Shown piece after piece: positions 1 to 7,839 of a DNA stretch of 64,000 nt; the first letter of the stretch is position 1, and each line of letters opens with the position of its first letter. Made by a program: the position numbers and the translations under genes. Under the pieces are notes generated by a model. The model ran no database searches. It saw nothing but the letters and a program-made list of their open reading frames with translations, and was not told where the DNA came from. Source of the DNA: Shewanella aquimarina (GTDB taxonomy: Bacteria; Pseudomonadota; Gammaproteobacteria; Enterobacterales; Shewanellaceae); NCBI RefSeq assembly GCF_023349185.1, contig NZ_JAKIKY010000013.1, forward strand, positions 62,001 to 126,000, given 5' to 3'.

Positions 1-1
1 G

Positions 2-127
2 TCACTGGCTCTCTTGCTGCTTCCCCTGGCGTGGAGCGGCCTGCGTATCGGCCGACGCGAGGGCGCCTTGCTGCTAGTCTGCTACCTCGTCTACCTGGGT
101 TACCTGATCCTCACCTCGGGTGGCTAG
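2..127 (+). CDS. C-terminal end of a cation/Ca2+ antiporter-like membrane protein (partial)
   Basis: An open frame enters from the left edge and stops at 125-127. The 41 visible residues are two hydrophobic stretches separated by a short basic loop (LRIGRREG), ending YLVYLGYLILTSGG. This resembles the last transmembrane helices of K+-dependent Na+/Ca2+ exchanger-like proteins (YrbG family), which often end in a similar way. Only the tail is visible, so the family call is tentative. The 135 bp before the next gene are AT-rich and could hold the recG promoter. Confidence 0.5.
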   Translation, partial: SLALLLLPLAWSGLRIGRREGALLLVCYLVYLGYLILTSGG

Positions 128-262
128 TCAAATAACGCCCAGCTACCGCAAAACATGCGACAAGATTGCGTTCATGCCGAACTCTGATAGTATATGTATA
201 TATTTACAGTGATTGGCTAGATTACTGGTTAAATAAAACAGTAAATCAAATGGGTACAAAGC

Positions 263-2338
263 GTGGATAGACTCGATCTCATGGCGGTGACAGAGTTAAA
301 GGGCGTTGCCGCCAAGATGGCGCAGCGGCTGGAAAAGCTCGGCATCAACACAGTCCAGGATCTGCTGTTTCACCTGCCGCTGCGCTACGAAGATCGTACC
401 CAGATATATCCTATCGCCTCCCTCTATCCAGGTAGCTATGGCACGATAGAAGGCATCATACAGTCGACCCAGATCGTTCAGGGACGCAAGCGCATGCTCA
501 CCTGTACTGTGCGCGACGACTCGGGCACCATAACCCTGCGCTTCTTCAACTTCTCCGCCGCCATGCGTAACGGCCTCGAAGAGGGCGAGCGCATTCGGGC
601 CTATGGCGAGGTGCGCCGGGGCAAGCTTCACCGGGAGATCATCCACCCGGAATACAAGATGCTCCACGGCGAGAGCGACTTCAGCCTCAGCGAGACCCTG
701 ACGCCTATCTACCCGACCACGGAGGGGCTCAAGCAGGCCAGCTGGATCCGTTTGACGGATCAGGCTCTGGCCCTGCTGGCCCATGGTGCCCTGACCGAAC
801 TGCTACCACCTCAGCTGAGGCCTAATCAGCTCTCATTGGTCGACGCGCTGCAGCTGCTACACAGACCCCCAAGCGATGTCAGCCCCTTTGCCTTGGAGCA
901 GGGGACACATCCGGCGCAGCAAAGGCTGATCCAGGAGGAGCTGCTGGCCCACAACCTGAGCATGTTACAGCTCAGGGCCCGCAGCAATCATGATAAGGCC
1001 ATCGCGATGCAGCCCACTGGGCAATTGCTCAACCCCTTCCTCGCCTTCTTACCCTTCAAGCCCACGGGCGCCCAGCAGCGGGTGGTTGCCGATATCACCC
1101 AAGATCTCGGCAAGTCACACCCCATGATGCGCCTAGTACAGGGCGATGTGGGCTCGGGCAAGACACTGGTGGCGGCGCTGGCGGCGCTGCAGGCGATAGA
1201 GAGCGGCTATCAGGTCGCCATGATGGCGCCCACCGAATTGCTCGCTGAGCAGCATGCCAACAACTTCGCCGCCTGGTTTGAGCCCCTCGGCCTAACGGTC
1301 GGCTGGCTGGCGGGTAAGCTCAAGGGCAAGGCGCGGGCGCAGTCGCTGGCACAGATTAAGAGCGGCGAGGCCCATATCGTCATCGGCACCCACGCCATCT
1401 TTCAGGAGCAGGTGGAGTTCAACCGTCTGGCGCTGATCATCATAGATGAGCAGCACAGGTTCGGGGTGCATCAACGCCTGGGCCTGCGAGAGAAAGGGAT
1501 CAGCCAGGGCTTCCACCCTCACCAGCTGATCATGACGGCAACCCCTATCCCCCGCACTCTGGCGATGACCGCCTATGCGGATCTCGATACCTCCATCATC
1601 GACGAGCTGCCGCCGGGGCGCACGCCGGTGACCACGGTCGCCATCTCAGACAATCGCCGCGGTGAGATAATCGATCGCGTGCGCCAGGCCGCCCTGCAAG
1701 ATGGGCGTCAGGCCTATTGGGTCTGCACCCTAATCGAAGAATCCGAGGCGCTCGAATGCCAGGCCGCCGAAGACACGGCCGAGGAGCTTAAGCAACTACT
1801 GCCCGAGCTATCCATTGGCTTGGTGCATGGCCGCATGAAACCCGCCGAGAAGCAGGCGATCATGGACGCCTTCAAGGCCGGCTGCATACAGCTACTGGTG
1901 GCCACCACAGTGATCGAGGTGGGGGTCGATGTGCCCAACGCCAGCCTGATGATCATCGAAAACCCCGAGCGTCTGGGGCTGGCACAGCTGCATCAGTTGC
2001 GCGGACGCGTCGGGCGCGGCGCCGTGGCCAGCCACTGCGTGCTGCTCTACAAGGCGCCACTTTCCCACACCGCCACCCAGCGCCTGGGTGTGCTCAGAGA
2101 CAGCAACGACGGCTTCGTGATCGCCCAGAAAGATCTCGAGATCCGCGGTCCGGGCGAGGTCTTAGGCACCAAGCAGACGGGCATCGCCGACATGAAGATT
2201 GCCGATCTGGTCAGGGATCAGGCCCTCATTCCCCACATCCAGAAATTGGCGCAGCATGTGATGCAAGAGGCGCCGGAAAACGTTGACGCCATAGTGCTGC
2301 GTTGGTTAGGGGAGCGCCAGCAATACGTGCAGGCTTAA
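263..2338 (+). CDS. recG: ATP-dependent DNA helicase RecG
   Basis: RecG is a monomeric superfamily 2 helicase that remodels stalled replication forks and drives branch migration of Holliday junctions. The 691-residue product has the normal length. The N-terminal wedge/OB domain includes HLPLRYEDRT and FFNFSAAM. The helicase core has a Walker A motif GDVGSGKT at about residues 294-301, DEQH at about 395-398, TATPIPRTLAM, and the C-terminal helicase motifs TTVIEVGVDVPNA and QLRGRVGRG. The start is a GTG at 263 giving MDRLDLMAVTEL; an in-frame ATG at 281 is an alternative, since no strong ribosome site decides between them. The gene stands alone between a partial transporter gene and a DUF3014 gene. 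Confidence 0.97.
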   Translation: MDRLDLMAVTELKGVAAKMAQRLEKLGINTVQDLLFHLPLRYEDRTQIYPIASLYPGSYGTIEGIIQSTQIVQGRKRMLTCTVRDDSGTITLRFFNFSAAMRNGLEEGERIRAYGEVRRGKLHREIIHPEYKMLHGESDFSLSETLTPIYPTTEGLKQASWIRLTDQALALLAHGALTELLPPQLRPNQLSLVDALQLLHRPPSDVSPFALEQGTHPAQQRLIQEELLAHNLSMLQLRARSNHDKAIAMQPTGQLLNPFLAFLPFKPTGAQQRVVADITQDLGKSHPMMRLVQGDVGSGKTLVAALAALQAIESGYQVAMMAPTELLAEQHANNFAAWFEPLGLTVGWLAGKLKGKARAQSLAQIKSGEAHIVIGTHAIFQEQVEFNRLALIIIDEQHRFGVHQRLGLREKGISQGFHPHQLIMTATPIPRTLAMTAYADLDTSIIDELPPGRTPVTTVAISDNRRGEIIDRVRQAALQDGRQAYWVCTLIEESEALECQAAEDTAEELKQLLPELSIGLVHGRMKPAEKQAIMDAFKAGCIQLLVATTVIEVGVDVPNASLMIIENPERLGLAQLHQLRGRVGRGAVASHCVLLYKAPLSHTATQRLGVLRDSNDGFVIAQKDLEIRGPGEVLGTKQTGIADMKIADLVRDQALIPHIQKLAQHVMQEAPENVDAIVLRWLGERQQYVQA

Positions 2339-2472
2339 CTCATAACGACTGCTAACAATTAAATATTTTTTATTTCACCGACCGCCCCTAGACAAGCCCG
2401 GTGAATTTTGCAGAATGGAAAGAGGCCTCTGTGGTCACAGGGCTCACTCCAGCCACAATTCAAGGAAATCTC

Positions 2473-3345
2473 ATGCAAGTCAGTCAAGAAGATAGAATTG
2501 CCCCACAGGAATCGCGCAGCGGGATCAATGCGCTCAGCATTGCCGTGGTCGTCATATTGCTGCTGCTCGCCGGTGGCGCCTACTACTTCCTCGGTGGCGA
2601 CGAGCCCGCACCCGAGCCAGAGATGCCCGCCCCTGTGACCCTGCCGGAACCCGAGCCAGAGCAGCCCTTACAGACGGATGCGGCGCTGCCAGAACCCGAA
2701 AACCTGGCGCCCGAGCCTGAAGCTCAGGTTGAAGAGGCACCAATCGAGACGGTGGAGGCCCTGCCTACACTGGCCGAGAGCGATCAATTTGTCCACGACA
2801 AGACGGTCGACGTCGCCAACGGCATGAAGATTGAGCCGCTGCTGGTCGAGAAAGATATCGTCAGGCACTTCGTGGTGTTCGTCGACAACCTGGCCCAAGG
2901 CGAGCTGGCCCGCAAGGTGAGCCCACTCAAGGCGCCTAACAGCAAGTTTACCGTCTCCGAGGTGACAGATAAGACCTACCTCAATCCCGACAGCTACCAT
3001 AGGTATGATCTCTATGCGAACTTTGTCGATAACCTGGACGAGGAACAGCTTTTCAGCACCTATAAAAAGGTGAAGCCTCTGCTAGGCGAAGCCTTCGCCG
3101 AGTTAGGTTATCCCGACATGAATTTCGATGACCGCATGATAGAGGCGATCGACGTCATGTTATCCGCCCCGGTTATCGACGCACCGATTGAGCTGGACAG
3201 CGTCAGCGTAAACTATAAATTTGTCGACCCTAAGCTCGAGAGCCTGCCCAATGCCCAGAAGCTGATGATCCGCATGGGACCGGAAAACAGCAAGAAGGTC
3301 AAAGCCGCCCTGCGTAAGCTCAAGAAGCAGCTCAAACAGTCTTAA
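2473..3345 (+). CDS. DUF3014 domain protein, single-pass membrane protein
   Basis: A 290-residue protein. The frame is open further upstream, but the ATG at 2473 is preceded by an AAGGAA ribosome site, so I start there. A short N-terminal segment is followed by one membrane helix (about residues 19-41, rich in V/L/A), then a Pro/Glu-rich linker of about 60 residues with many PEPE-like repeats. The C-terminal domain fits the DUF3014 family: it begins around FVHDKTVDVANG and contains IVRHFVVFVDNLAQGELARK. The expected topology is inside-out, with the domain in the periplasm. Its function is unknown. A G+C-rich hairpin follows the stop codon. Confidence 0.8.
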   Translation: MQVSQEDRIAPQESRSGINALSIAVVVILLLLAGGAYYFLGGDEPAPEPEMPAPVTLPEPEPEQPLQTDAALPEPENLAPEPEAQVEEAPIETVEALPTLAESDQFVHDKTVDVANGMKIEPLLVEKDIVRHFVVFVDNLAQGELARKVSPLKAPNSKFTVSEVTDKTYLNPDSYHRYDLYANFVDNLDEEQLFSTYKKVKPLLGEAFAELGYPDMNFDDRMIEAIDVMLSAPVIDAPIELDSVSVNYKFVDPKLESLPNAQKLMIRMGPENSKKVKAALRKLKKQLKQS

Positions 3346-3353
3346 GCCCAAGA

Positions 3354-3375
3354 TCGCCCGCCTCATGGCGGGCGA
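3354..3375 (+). terminator. G+C-rich hairpin after the DUF3014 gene
   Basis: A perfect 9-bp stem, TCGCCCGCC/GGCGGGCGA, with a TCAT loop lies 9 bp after the stop codon. The following sequence is pyrimidine-rich but has no clean T run, so it is a possible rather than canonical intrinsic terminator. It separates this gene from the pigment cluster. Confidence 0.5.
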
Positions 3376-3531
3376 CTTCCTCCTCTATCTTTTCAGTAAT
3401 CACTAACAGAACAATCACATATTTATGTCACCCGTCAAAGGGTGTACAATAGTCGCCCCACAAATCTCTCTTGTGGCTCAGTTTCTGGTTATGGAAAACA
3501 TCAGCAAAGCGCTGTATTTAGAGGCAAAGTA

Positions 3532-4266
3532 GTGCGGTTACACTTTCACATTCATTCTGCGGGCGCCTGGTCTCCCCTATACCAGCAGCTGCGGGATTGG
3601 CAGACATGGCCAACGCCGCCGACGAATGCCGAGCAGCTCGCTCAGGCCGCCCCGGCACTCAAGCAAGTGCCCGCCATGCAAAGGCGACGCTTTAGTAAGC
3701 TCACTAAGATGCTGCTGGATGTCGCCTTTCAATGCGAAGTGCCGCCCCAAAGCCGTACCATCTTTGCCTCCCGCCATGGCGAACTTAACCGCACAGTGGA
3801 TCTGCTGCAGGACATAGTGCGCCAGCAGCCCATTTCGCCCATCGGCTTTAGCCAGTCGGTGCATAACACCGCCAGCGGCATCTTCAGCATACTGACTGAC
3901 AACCGCGCGCCCTCTACATCGATAGCAGCCGGTGAATTCACTCTCTCTCAGGCGCTTATCGAGGCCTATGGCCTGCTGGCAGAAGATAACGCGCCGCTGC
4001 TGTTGGTCTTCGGCGACGAGCCCGTCTCGGACATCTACAAAGAATTTACCAAGGAGCCAGAGCTGCCAATCGCCCTGGCCCTGCAGCTGTCGCTCGCCAA
4101 GGAAGCGCCTACTGGCATGCAACTGCTCATAGAGACCAGCCCTTCGACCAGCGAATTAGCCGAGGCACCAGCCATAGGCTTTGGCCAGCTTATCCACGCC
4201 ATCGCCGCCAAGCAGCCGCTCGAAGGCCGTCTCAACCGCTATCTGCTGCGGATCTGTCATGACTAG
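3532..4266 (+). CDS. APE cluster: ketosynthase-like chain-length-factor protein
   Basis: A 244-residue protein resembling the beta-ketoacyl synthase N-terminal domain family found at the head of aryl polyene clusters (counterpart of ApeC in the Xenorhabdus naming, from memory). The frame is open from 3442, but that GTG lies inside a promoter-like TACAAT. The GTG at 3532, preceded by GAGG, gives VRLHFHIHSAGAWSP and is preferred. The stretch FSQSVHNTASGIFS matches the region where active ketosynthases have their nucleophilic cysteine, but no Cys is present and the C-terminal half of a ketosynthase is missing. It therefore probably acts as a non-catalytic partner setting chain length. It overlaps the next gene by 8 bp. 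Confidence 0.78.
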   Translation: MRLHFHIHSAGAWSPLYQQLRDWQTWPTPPTNAEQLAQAAPALKQVPAMQRRRFSKLTKMLLDVAFQCEVPPQSRTIFASRHGELNRTVDLLQDIVRQQPISPIGFSQSVHNTASGIFSILTDNRAPSTSIAAGEFTLSQALIEAYGLLAEDNAPLLLVFGDEPVSDIYKEFTKEPELPIALALQLSLAKEAPTGMQLLIETSPSTSELAEAPAIGFGQLIHAIAAKQPLEGRLNRYLLRICHD

Positions 4267-5080
4267 CCAGGTGGTTGCCAAGCGCCTGACCGGCATCGCC
4301 TATATTCCTCGCTGGCTGGGTGGGGTGAGCTGTTATATCGCCTTCGGACTAGGCGGCCTGCTAAGCTCGCTGACCATATTGCCCCTGCTGAGGTTCTGGC
4401 CAGGCACCAGAGAGGTTCGTATCGCCCGCGTACAGCGCGCGGTGCACCTGATGTTTCGCGGCTTCGTGCATATGCTCACCTGGGCCGGAGTGATTCGGGT
4501 CACCACCCAACATCTTGAAAGACTGGCAAGCGCCCAGGGCAAGGTGATTATCGCCAACCACCCGACGCTGGTCGACGTGGTGGTCTTGATCAGCCTGATG
4601 CCTAATGTCGGCTGTATCGTCAAACAAGGCTTGTGGCGCAACCCCTTTCTGCGCGGCGTGGTATCGGCGGCCGGTTATATTCCCAATCGCGGCGCCGATC
4701 TCCTGCTCAATGATTGCAGCGAGGTACTGTCGCAGGGCACCAATATGATCATCTTCCCCGAGGGCACCCGTACCCTCAAGGGCGAGATAGTCAACGAATT
4801 TGCCCGGGGCGCGGCCAATATCGCCCTGCGCACCGATACCGATCTAATCCCCGTGGTATTAAGAACCAATGCCGTCGGCCTGACCAAGCAGGAACCCTGG
4901 TATGAGATACCTCGCCAAACCATAGGCATGAATGTCGAAGTAGGCGAAACTATCGAACATATCAGGTATCATGCTCAAACGGGTGGAGACGCCAAGATGG
5001 CCCGTCAGTTGACGCGGGAACTCGAAGAATATTATAAACAACAACTTGATAAAAATTATGAGCTTACAAAACGAAATTAA
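4259..5080 (+). CDS. APE cluster: lysophospholipid-type acyltransferase
   Basis: A 273-residue PlsC-family acyltransferase. The ATG at 4259 overlaps the end of the preceding gene and gives MTSQVVAKRLTGIAYIPRW. A membrane segment at about residues 24-46 precedes the catalytic HX4D motif (HPTLVD, residues 101-106) and the acyl-acceptor motif FPEGTR (166-171). PlsC enzymes transfer acyl groups from ACP or CoA to a hydroxyl acceptor at the inner membrane. In this cluster it plausibly attaches the polyene or a companion fatty acid to a lipid headgroup, as seen for flexirubin- and APE-type pigments; the acceptor is an inference. It overlaps the downstream ACP gene by 23 bp. Confidence 0.85.
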   Translation: MTSQVVAKRLTGIAYIPRWLGGVSCYIAFGLGGLLSSLTILPLLRFWPGTREVRIARVQRAVHLMFRGFVHMLTWAGVIRVTTQHLERLASAQGKVIIANHPTLVDVVVLISLMPNVGCIVKQGLWRNPFLRGVVSAAGYIPNRGADLLLNDCSEVLSQGTNMIIFPEGTRTLKGEIVNEFARGAANIALRTDTDLIPVVLRTNAVGLTKQEPWYEIPRQTIGMNVEVGETIEHIRYHAQTGGDAKMARQLTRELEEYYKQQLDKNYELTKRN

Positions 5081-5312
5081 ACAACTCATCATAGATTGCC
5101 TGGATCTCGAAGACGTCAGTATCGAAGATATCGATACCGATGCGCCGCTATTTGGCGACGGTCTTGGGCTTGACTCTATCGATGCCCTAGAGCTGGGACT
5201 GGCCATCAAGAAGCAGTTCGACGTCAAGATCGAAGCGAACTCTGAAGCCACCAAGGCCCACTTCTACAGCGTTGCCAGCCTGGCAAGCTTCATCGAATCT
5301 CAGCGTGGTTAG
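5058..5312 (+). CDS. APE cluster: acyl carrier protein 1
   Basis: An 84-residue acidic acyl carrier protein (MSLQNEIKQLIIDCLDLEDV...). The phosphopantetheine attachment motif GLDSIDALEL places the modified serine at residue 40. The first gene of a tandem ACP pair, as in other aryl polyene clusters (ApeE/ApeF counterparts, from memory). The ATG at 5058 is chosen over an upstream TTG at 5046 because it gives normal ACP length. The start lies inside the end of the acyltransferase gene, so translational coupling is likely. Carries the starter or growing polyene as a thioester; which ACP carries which intermediate cannot be read from the sequence. Confidence 0.92.
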   Translation: MSLQNEIKQLIIDCLDLEDVSIEDIDTDAPLFGDGLGLDSIDALELGLAIKKQFDVKIEANSEATKAHFYSVASLASFIESQRG

Positions 5313-5320
5313 GAGGCAGC

Positions 5321-5569
5321 ATGCAAAATCGTGAGCAAATTCTTCAGATGCTGACTCAGATCCTAGTGGATGAGTTTGAAATTGATGCCGACGACATCAC
5401 CCCAGAGGCGTCGCTGTATCAAGAGCTGGATCTCGACAGCATAGATGCGGTGGATCTGGTGATTAAGCTACAGCAACTCACGGGCAAGAAGATCCAGCCC
5501 GACGAGTTTAAAGCCGTACGTACCGTCGATGACGTGGTAACGGCCATCGAAGGCCTAGTGAAGCAGTAA
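5321..5569 (+). CDS. APE cluster: acyl carrier protein 2
   Basis: An 82-residue acyl carrier protein with the motif LDLDSIDAVDLV; the phosphopantetheine serine is residue 40. A good ribosome site (AGGAGG) lies just before the ATG. It starts 9 bp after the first ACP gene and its stop codon overlaps the next start by one base. It shares the DSIDA core with ACP 1 but differs in the flanking helices, which suggests a distinct partner or intermediate rather than a recent duplication. Confidence 0.92.
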   Translation: MQNREQILQMLTQILVDEFEIDADDITPEASLYQELDLDSIDAVDLVIKLQQLTGKKIQPDEFKAVRTVDDVVTAIEGLVKQ

Positions 5570-6117
5570 TGCGCCTGTTCCTGCAACTAGTCACCGGCCT
5601 AGTCGTACTGGGATATCCCCTAGCCGTCTACTTCGGCCTGAACTATTTGCCGCCGGGCGTAATAGCCCTCGCCCTGTGCAGCATACTGCTGCTGAGGCTG
5701 GCACTACAGAGGCAACAGATAAGGTCTATGATGCTGCCCATAGTCGTGGGCATCTTCCTGACTGCAGGCAGCTACTTGGCGAAACAGAATGCCTGGCTGC
5801 TCTACTATCCCGTGGTGATCAACCTGAGCATGTTGGCGCTGTTTGCCTACTCGCTCAAACATGGTCCCACCATGATAGAGCGTCTCGCCAAGTTAAAGGA
5901 GCCGGATCTCCCCGATGAGGCGATCCCATACCTGCGTAAGGTCACCCAGATCTGGTGTGGACTGTTTATCTTCAACGGTAGCATGGCACTCTACACCGCC
6001 AGCGCCACTAGCCTGGCGACCTGGACCCTCTATAATGGATTTATCGCCTATCTGCTGATCGGTGCGCTGCTCGGCGGAGAATGGTTATATCGCACCTTCT
6101 GGTTGAAAAAGTCATGA
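5569..6117 (+). CDS. APE cluster: COG4648-type membrane protein
   Basis: A 182-residue protein that is almost entirely hydrophobic, with about five to six membrane helices and a conserved-looking cytoplasmic loop GPTMIERLAKLKEPDLPDEAIPYLRKVTQIW. This matches the predicted membrane proteins (COG4648) found beside the ACP and ligase genes in aryl polyene clusters (ApeG position). No catalytic motif can be seen. It could anchor the soluble synthesis enzymes or act in handling the lipid product; both are inference. The start overlaps the ACP stop by one base and the end overlaps the ligase start by four. Confidence 0.75.
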   Translation: MRLFLQLVTGLVVLGYPLAVYFGLNYLPPGVIALALCSILLLRLALQRQQIRSMMLPIVVGIFLTAGSYLAKQNAWLLYYPVVINLSMLALFAYSLKHGPTMIERLAKLKEPDLPDEAIPYLRKVTQIWCGLFIFNGSMALYTASATSLATWTLYNGFIAYLLIGALLGGEWLYRTFWLKKS

Positions 6118-7475
6118 CAGCCCTACTCAAACATTGGCTCAAGCATGGGCCGGCGAGCCAGCAGCTTATCAGCTTCAATCACCACGATATCCTGACGGGT
6201 GAGGCCTTTACCGCCCAGGTGGCCGCCATCTTCGAGGCCCTGAGCCAACATGAGGCGAAGCGCTGGTTATTGGCCTGCGACAGCAGCGACCTGTTTGCGG
6301 TGGGCCTTTGCGCCGGCCTGCTGGCGGGCAAGCAGCTTATCCTGCCCGCCAACACCCAGGGCGGCACCCTGAGCGAGCTCACCCATGAGTTCGATGCCGT
6401 ACTGGCAGACCGTCCTCTGTGCGAGGCCAAAGACTATGTCGCCCTGCATAAGGATCTTAAACATCCTGGGCCCTGGCCGACCAGCCAGACCTTTGGCGAG
6501 CTCATTCTCTACACCTCTGGCTCCAGTGGTCAGCCCAAGGCGATCACTAAGACGCTGGATCAGCTCGATGCCGAGGTGACGGTGCTGGAACAGACCTTTG
6601 CCAATCACCTGCCCCAATGCAGCGTGATCGCCACCGTCTCCCATCAGCACATCTACGGCCTGCTGTTTAAGGTACTCTGGCCCCTAGCCGCCAGCCGCCC
6701 CTTCCTCAGCGATCTGGTGGAGTACCCCGAGACCCTGACCTATTACGCCAACCTGTTCCCTAACCTCTGCCTGATCAGCAGCCCGGCGCAGCTGTCGCGT
6801 CTGCCCGATGCCCTGGAGCATCAGCCGCAGCTGCGCGCGCCCAGCCTGATCTTCAGCTCTGGCGGCCCGCTGAGCCTTGAGGCCGCCAATGCCATCGCCC
6901 ACTGCTATGGCAAGCCGCCCATCGAGGTCTTTGGCAGCACGGAAACCGGTGGCATCGCCTATCGTCGTCAGCAAGACAATCAGCAGAGCTGGCGCGCCTT
7001 TGCCACCCACGAGATCAAGCAAGATCCCCAGGATGGTGCGCTCTGGCTCAAATCCCCCTACCTGGAAAGCCAAGACTGGCTCAGGTGTGACGACAAGATA
7101 CAGCTTATCGCCCCCGGCGAGTTTGTGTTGCAGGGACGACTGGACCGCATCGTCAAGATTGAGGAGAAGCGCCTTTCGCTGGTACAGATGGAGGCATTGC
7201 TGGAGAGCCATCCCTTGGTGGATCAGGCCGCGCTCGTGGTACTGGAGCAACCTAGGGTAAGCCTGGGCGCCGCCATCAGCCTATCTGCCGAGGGCAAAAC
7301 ATTGTTGGCCCAGGAAGGCAAGTTAGCGGTCAACAACGCCCTCAAACAGCATCTGTTGAGTCAGTTCGAGCGAGTCACCCTGCCCAGACGCTGGCGTTAT
7401 CCTGTCGAGCTGCCACTCAACACCCAGGGCAAGCGTATCCACAAGGATCTGTTGGAGTTGTTTACACATGATTAA
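6114..7475 (+). CDS. APE cluster: AMP-dependent aryl-ACP ligase
   Basis: A 453-residue adenylate-forming enzyme (acyl-CoA synthetase/AMP-ligase superfamily; ApeH position). The ATG at 6114 makes a 4-bp ATGA overlap with the upstream gene and is preferred to an upstream start at 6081. Visible motifs are the P-loop LYTSGSSGQPKAITKT, the adenylate motif FGSTETGGIAYR, the hinge GRLDRIVKIEEKRLS and the C-terminal lysine motif TQGKRIHKDLL. It is shorter than standard CoA ligases. Its expected role is to activate an aromatic acid (coumarate-like if the ammonia-lyase of this cluster supplies it, or 4-hydroxybenzoate) and load it on one of the ACPs. Confidence 0.88.
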   Translation: MTALLKHWLKHGPASQQLISFNHHDILTGEAFTAQVAAIFEALSQHEAKRWLLACDSSDLFAVGLCAGLLAGKQLILPANTQGGTLSELTHEFDAVLADRPLCEAKDYVALHKDLKHPGPWPTSQTFGELILYTSGSSGQPKAITKTLDQLDAEVTVLEQTFANHLPQCSVIATVSHQHIYGLLFKVLWPLAASRPFLSDLVEYPETLTYYANLFPNLCLISSPAQLSRLPDALEHQPQLRAPSLIFSSGGPLSLEAANAIAHCYGKPPIEVFGSTETGGIAYRRQQDNQQSWRAFATHEIKQDPQDGALWLKSPYLESQDWLRCDDKIQLIAPGEFVLQGRLDRIVKIEEKRLSLVQMEALLESHPLVDQAALVVLEQPRVSLGAAISLSAEGKTLLAQEGKLAVNNALKQHLLSQFERVTLPRRWRYPVELPLNTQGKRIHKDLLELFTHD

Positions 7476-7839
7476 GTCAAACCTCCCCCCCATCTTGGCC
7501 AAGCGCAGCCTGGAAGATGGTGTCGAATGGCAACTGCGCATCGATGCCGACCTGCCCTATTTCGAGGGGCATTTTCCCGAGCAGGCGGTGCTTCCCGGCG
7601 TGACCCAACTGGATTGGGCGGTGCAGCTGGGCGCCAGCGAATTTGGCTATGCGCCCCAGGTGCAGAGCCTAGAGGTGCTCAAGTTTCAACAGCTGATCCT
7701 GCCCGGCAGCGAGGTGCAACTGAAGATCAGCCTCAATCGCGCCAAACATAAGCTCACCTTCGCCTACTATCAGGGCGAACAGCGCTTCGGCTCGGGCCGC
7801 ATCTGCCTGACGCCGAGCGATACTGAGGAGAGAGGCTGA
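7468..7839 (+). CDS. APE cluster: hotdog-fold 3-hydroxyacyl-ACP dehydratase-like protein
   Basis: A 123-residue FabA/FabZ-type hotdog protein (ApeI position). The motif YFEGHFPEQAVLPGVTQLDWAVQ corresponds to the FabZ signature in which the catalytic histidine lies in the GHFP segment; the paired acidic residue of FabZ is not obvious. It overlaps the ligase gene by 8 bp and abuts the next gene by one base. Together with the second hotdog protein further down it is expected to remove water from the 3-hydroxyacyl intermediates, giving the conjugated double bonds. A hetero-oligomer of the two is reported for the Xenorhabdus system (from memory). Confidence 0.85.
   Translation: MIKSNLPPILAKRSLEDGVEWQLRIDADLPYFEGHFPEQAVLPGVTQLDWAVQLGASEFGYAPQVQSLEVLKFQQLILPGSEVQLKISLNRAKHKLTFAYYQGEQRFGSGRICLTPSDTEERG

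Noticed and set aside
3420-3450. A definite sigma-70 promoter for the pigment cluster
   Set aside because: TACAAT is present but no convincing -35 box is seen at the right spacing, so it is mentioned only as promoter-like.
3442-3531. Upstream GTG start for the first APE gene
   Set aside because: The GTG falls in a promoter-like TACAAT and lacks a ribosome site; the GTG at 3532 has GAGG and a family-like N-terminus.
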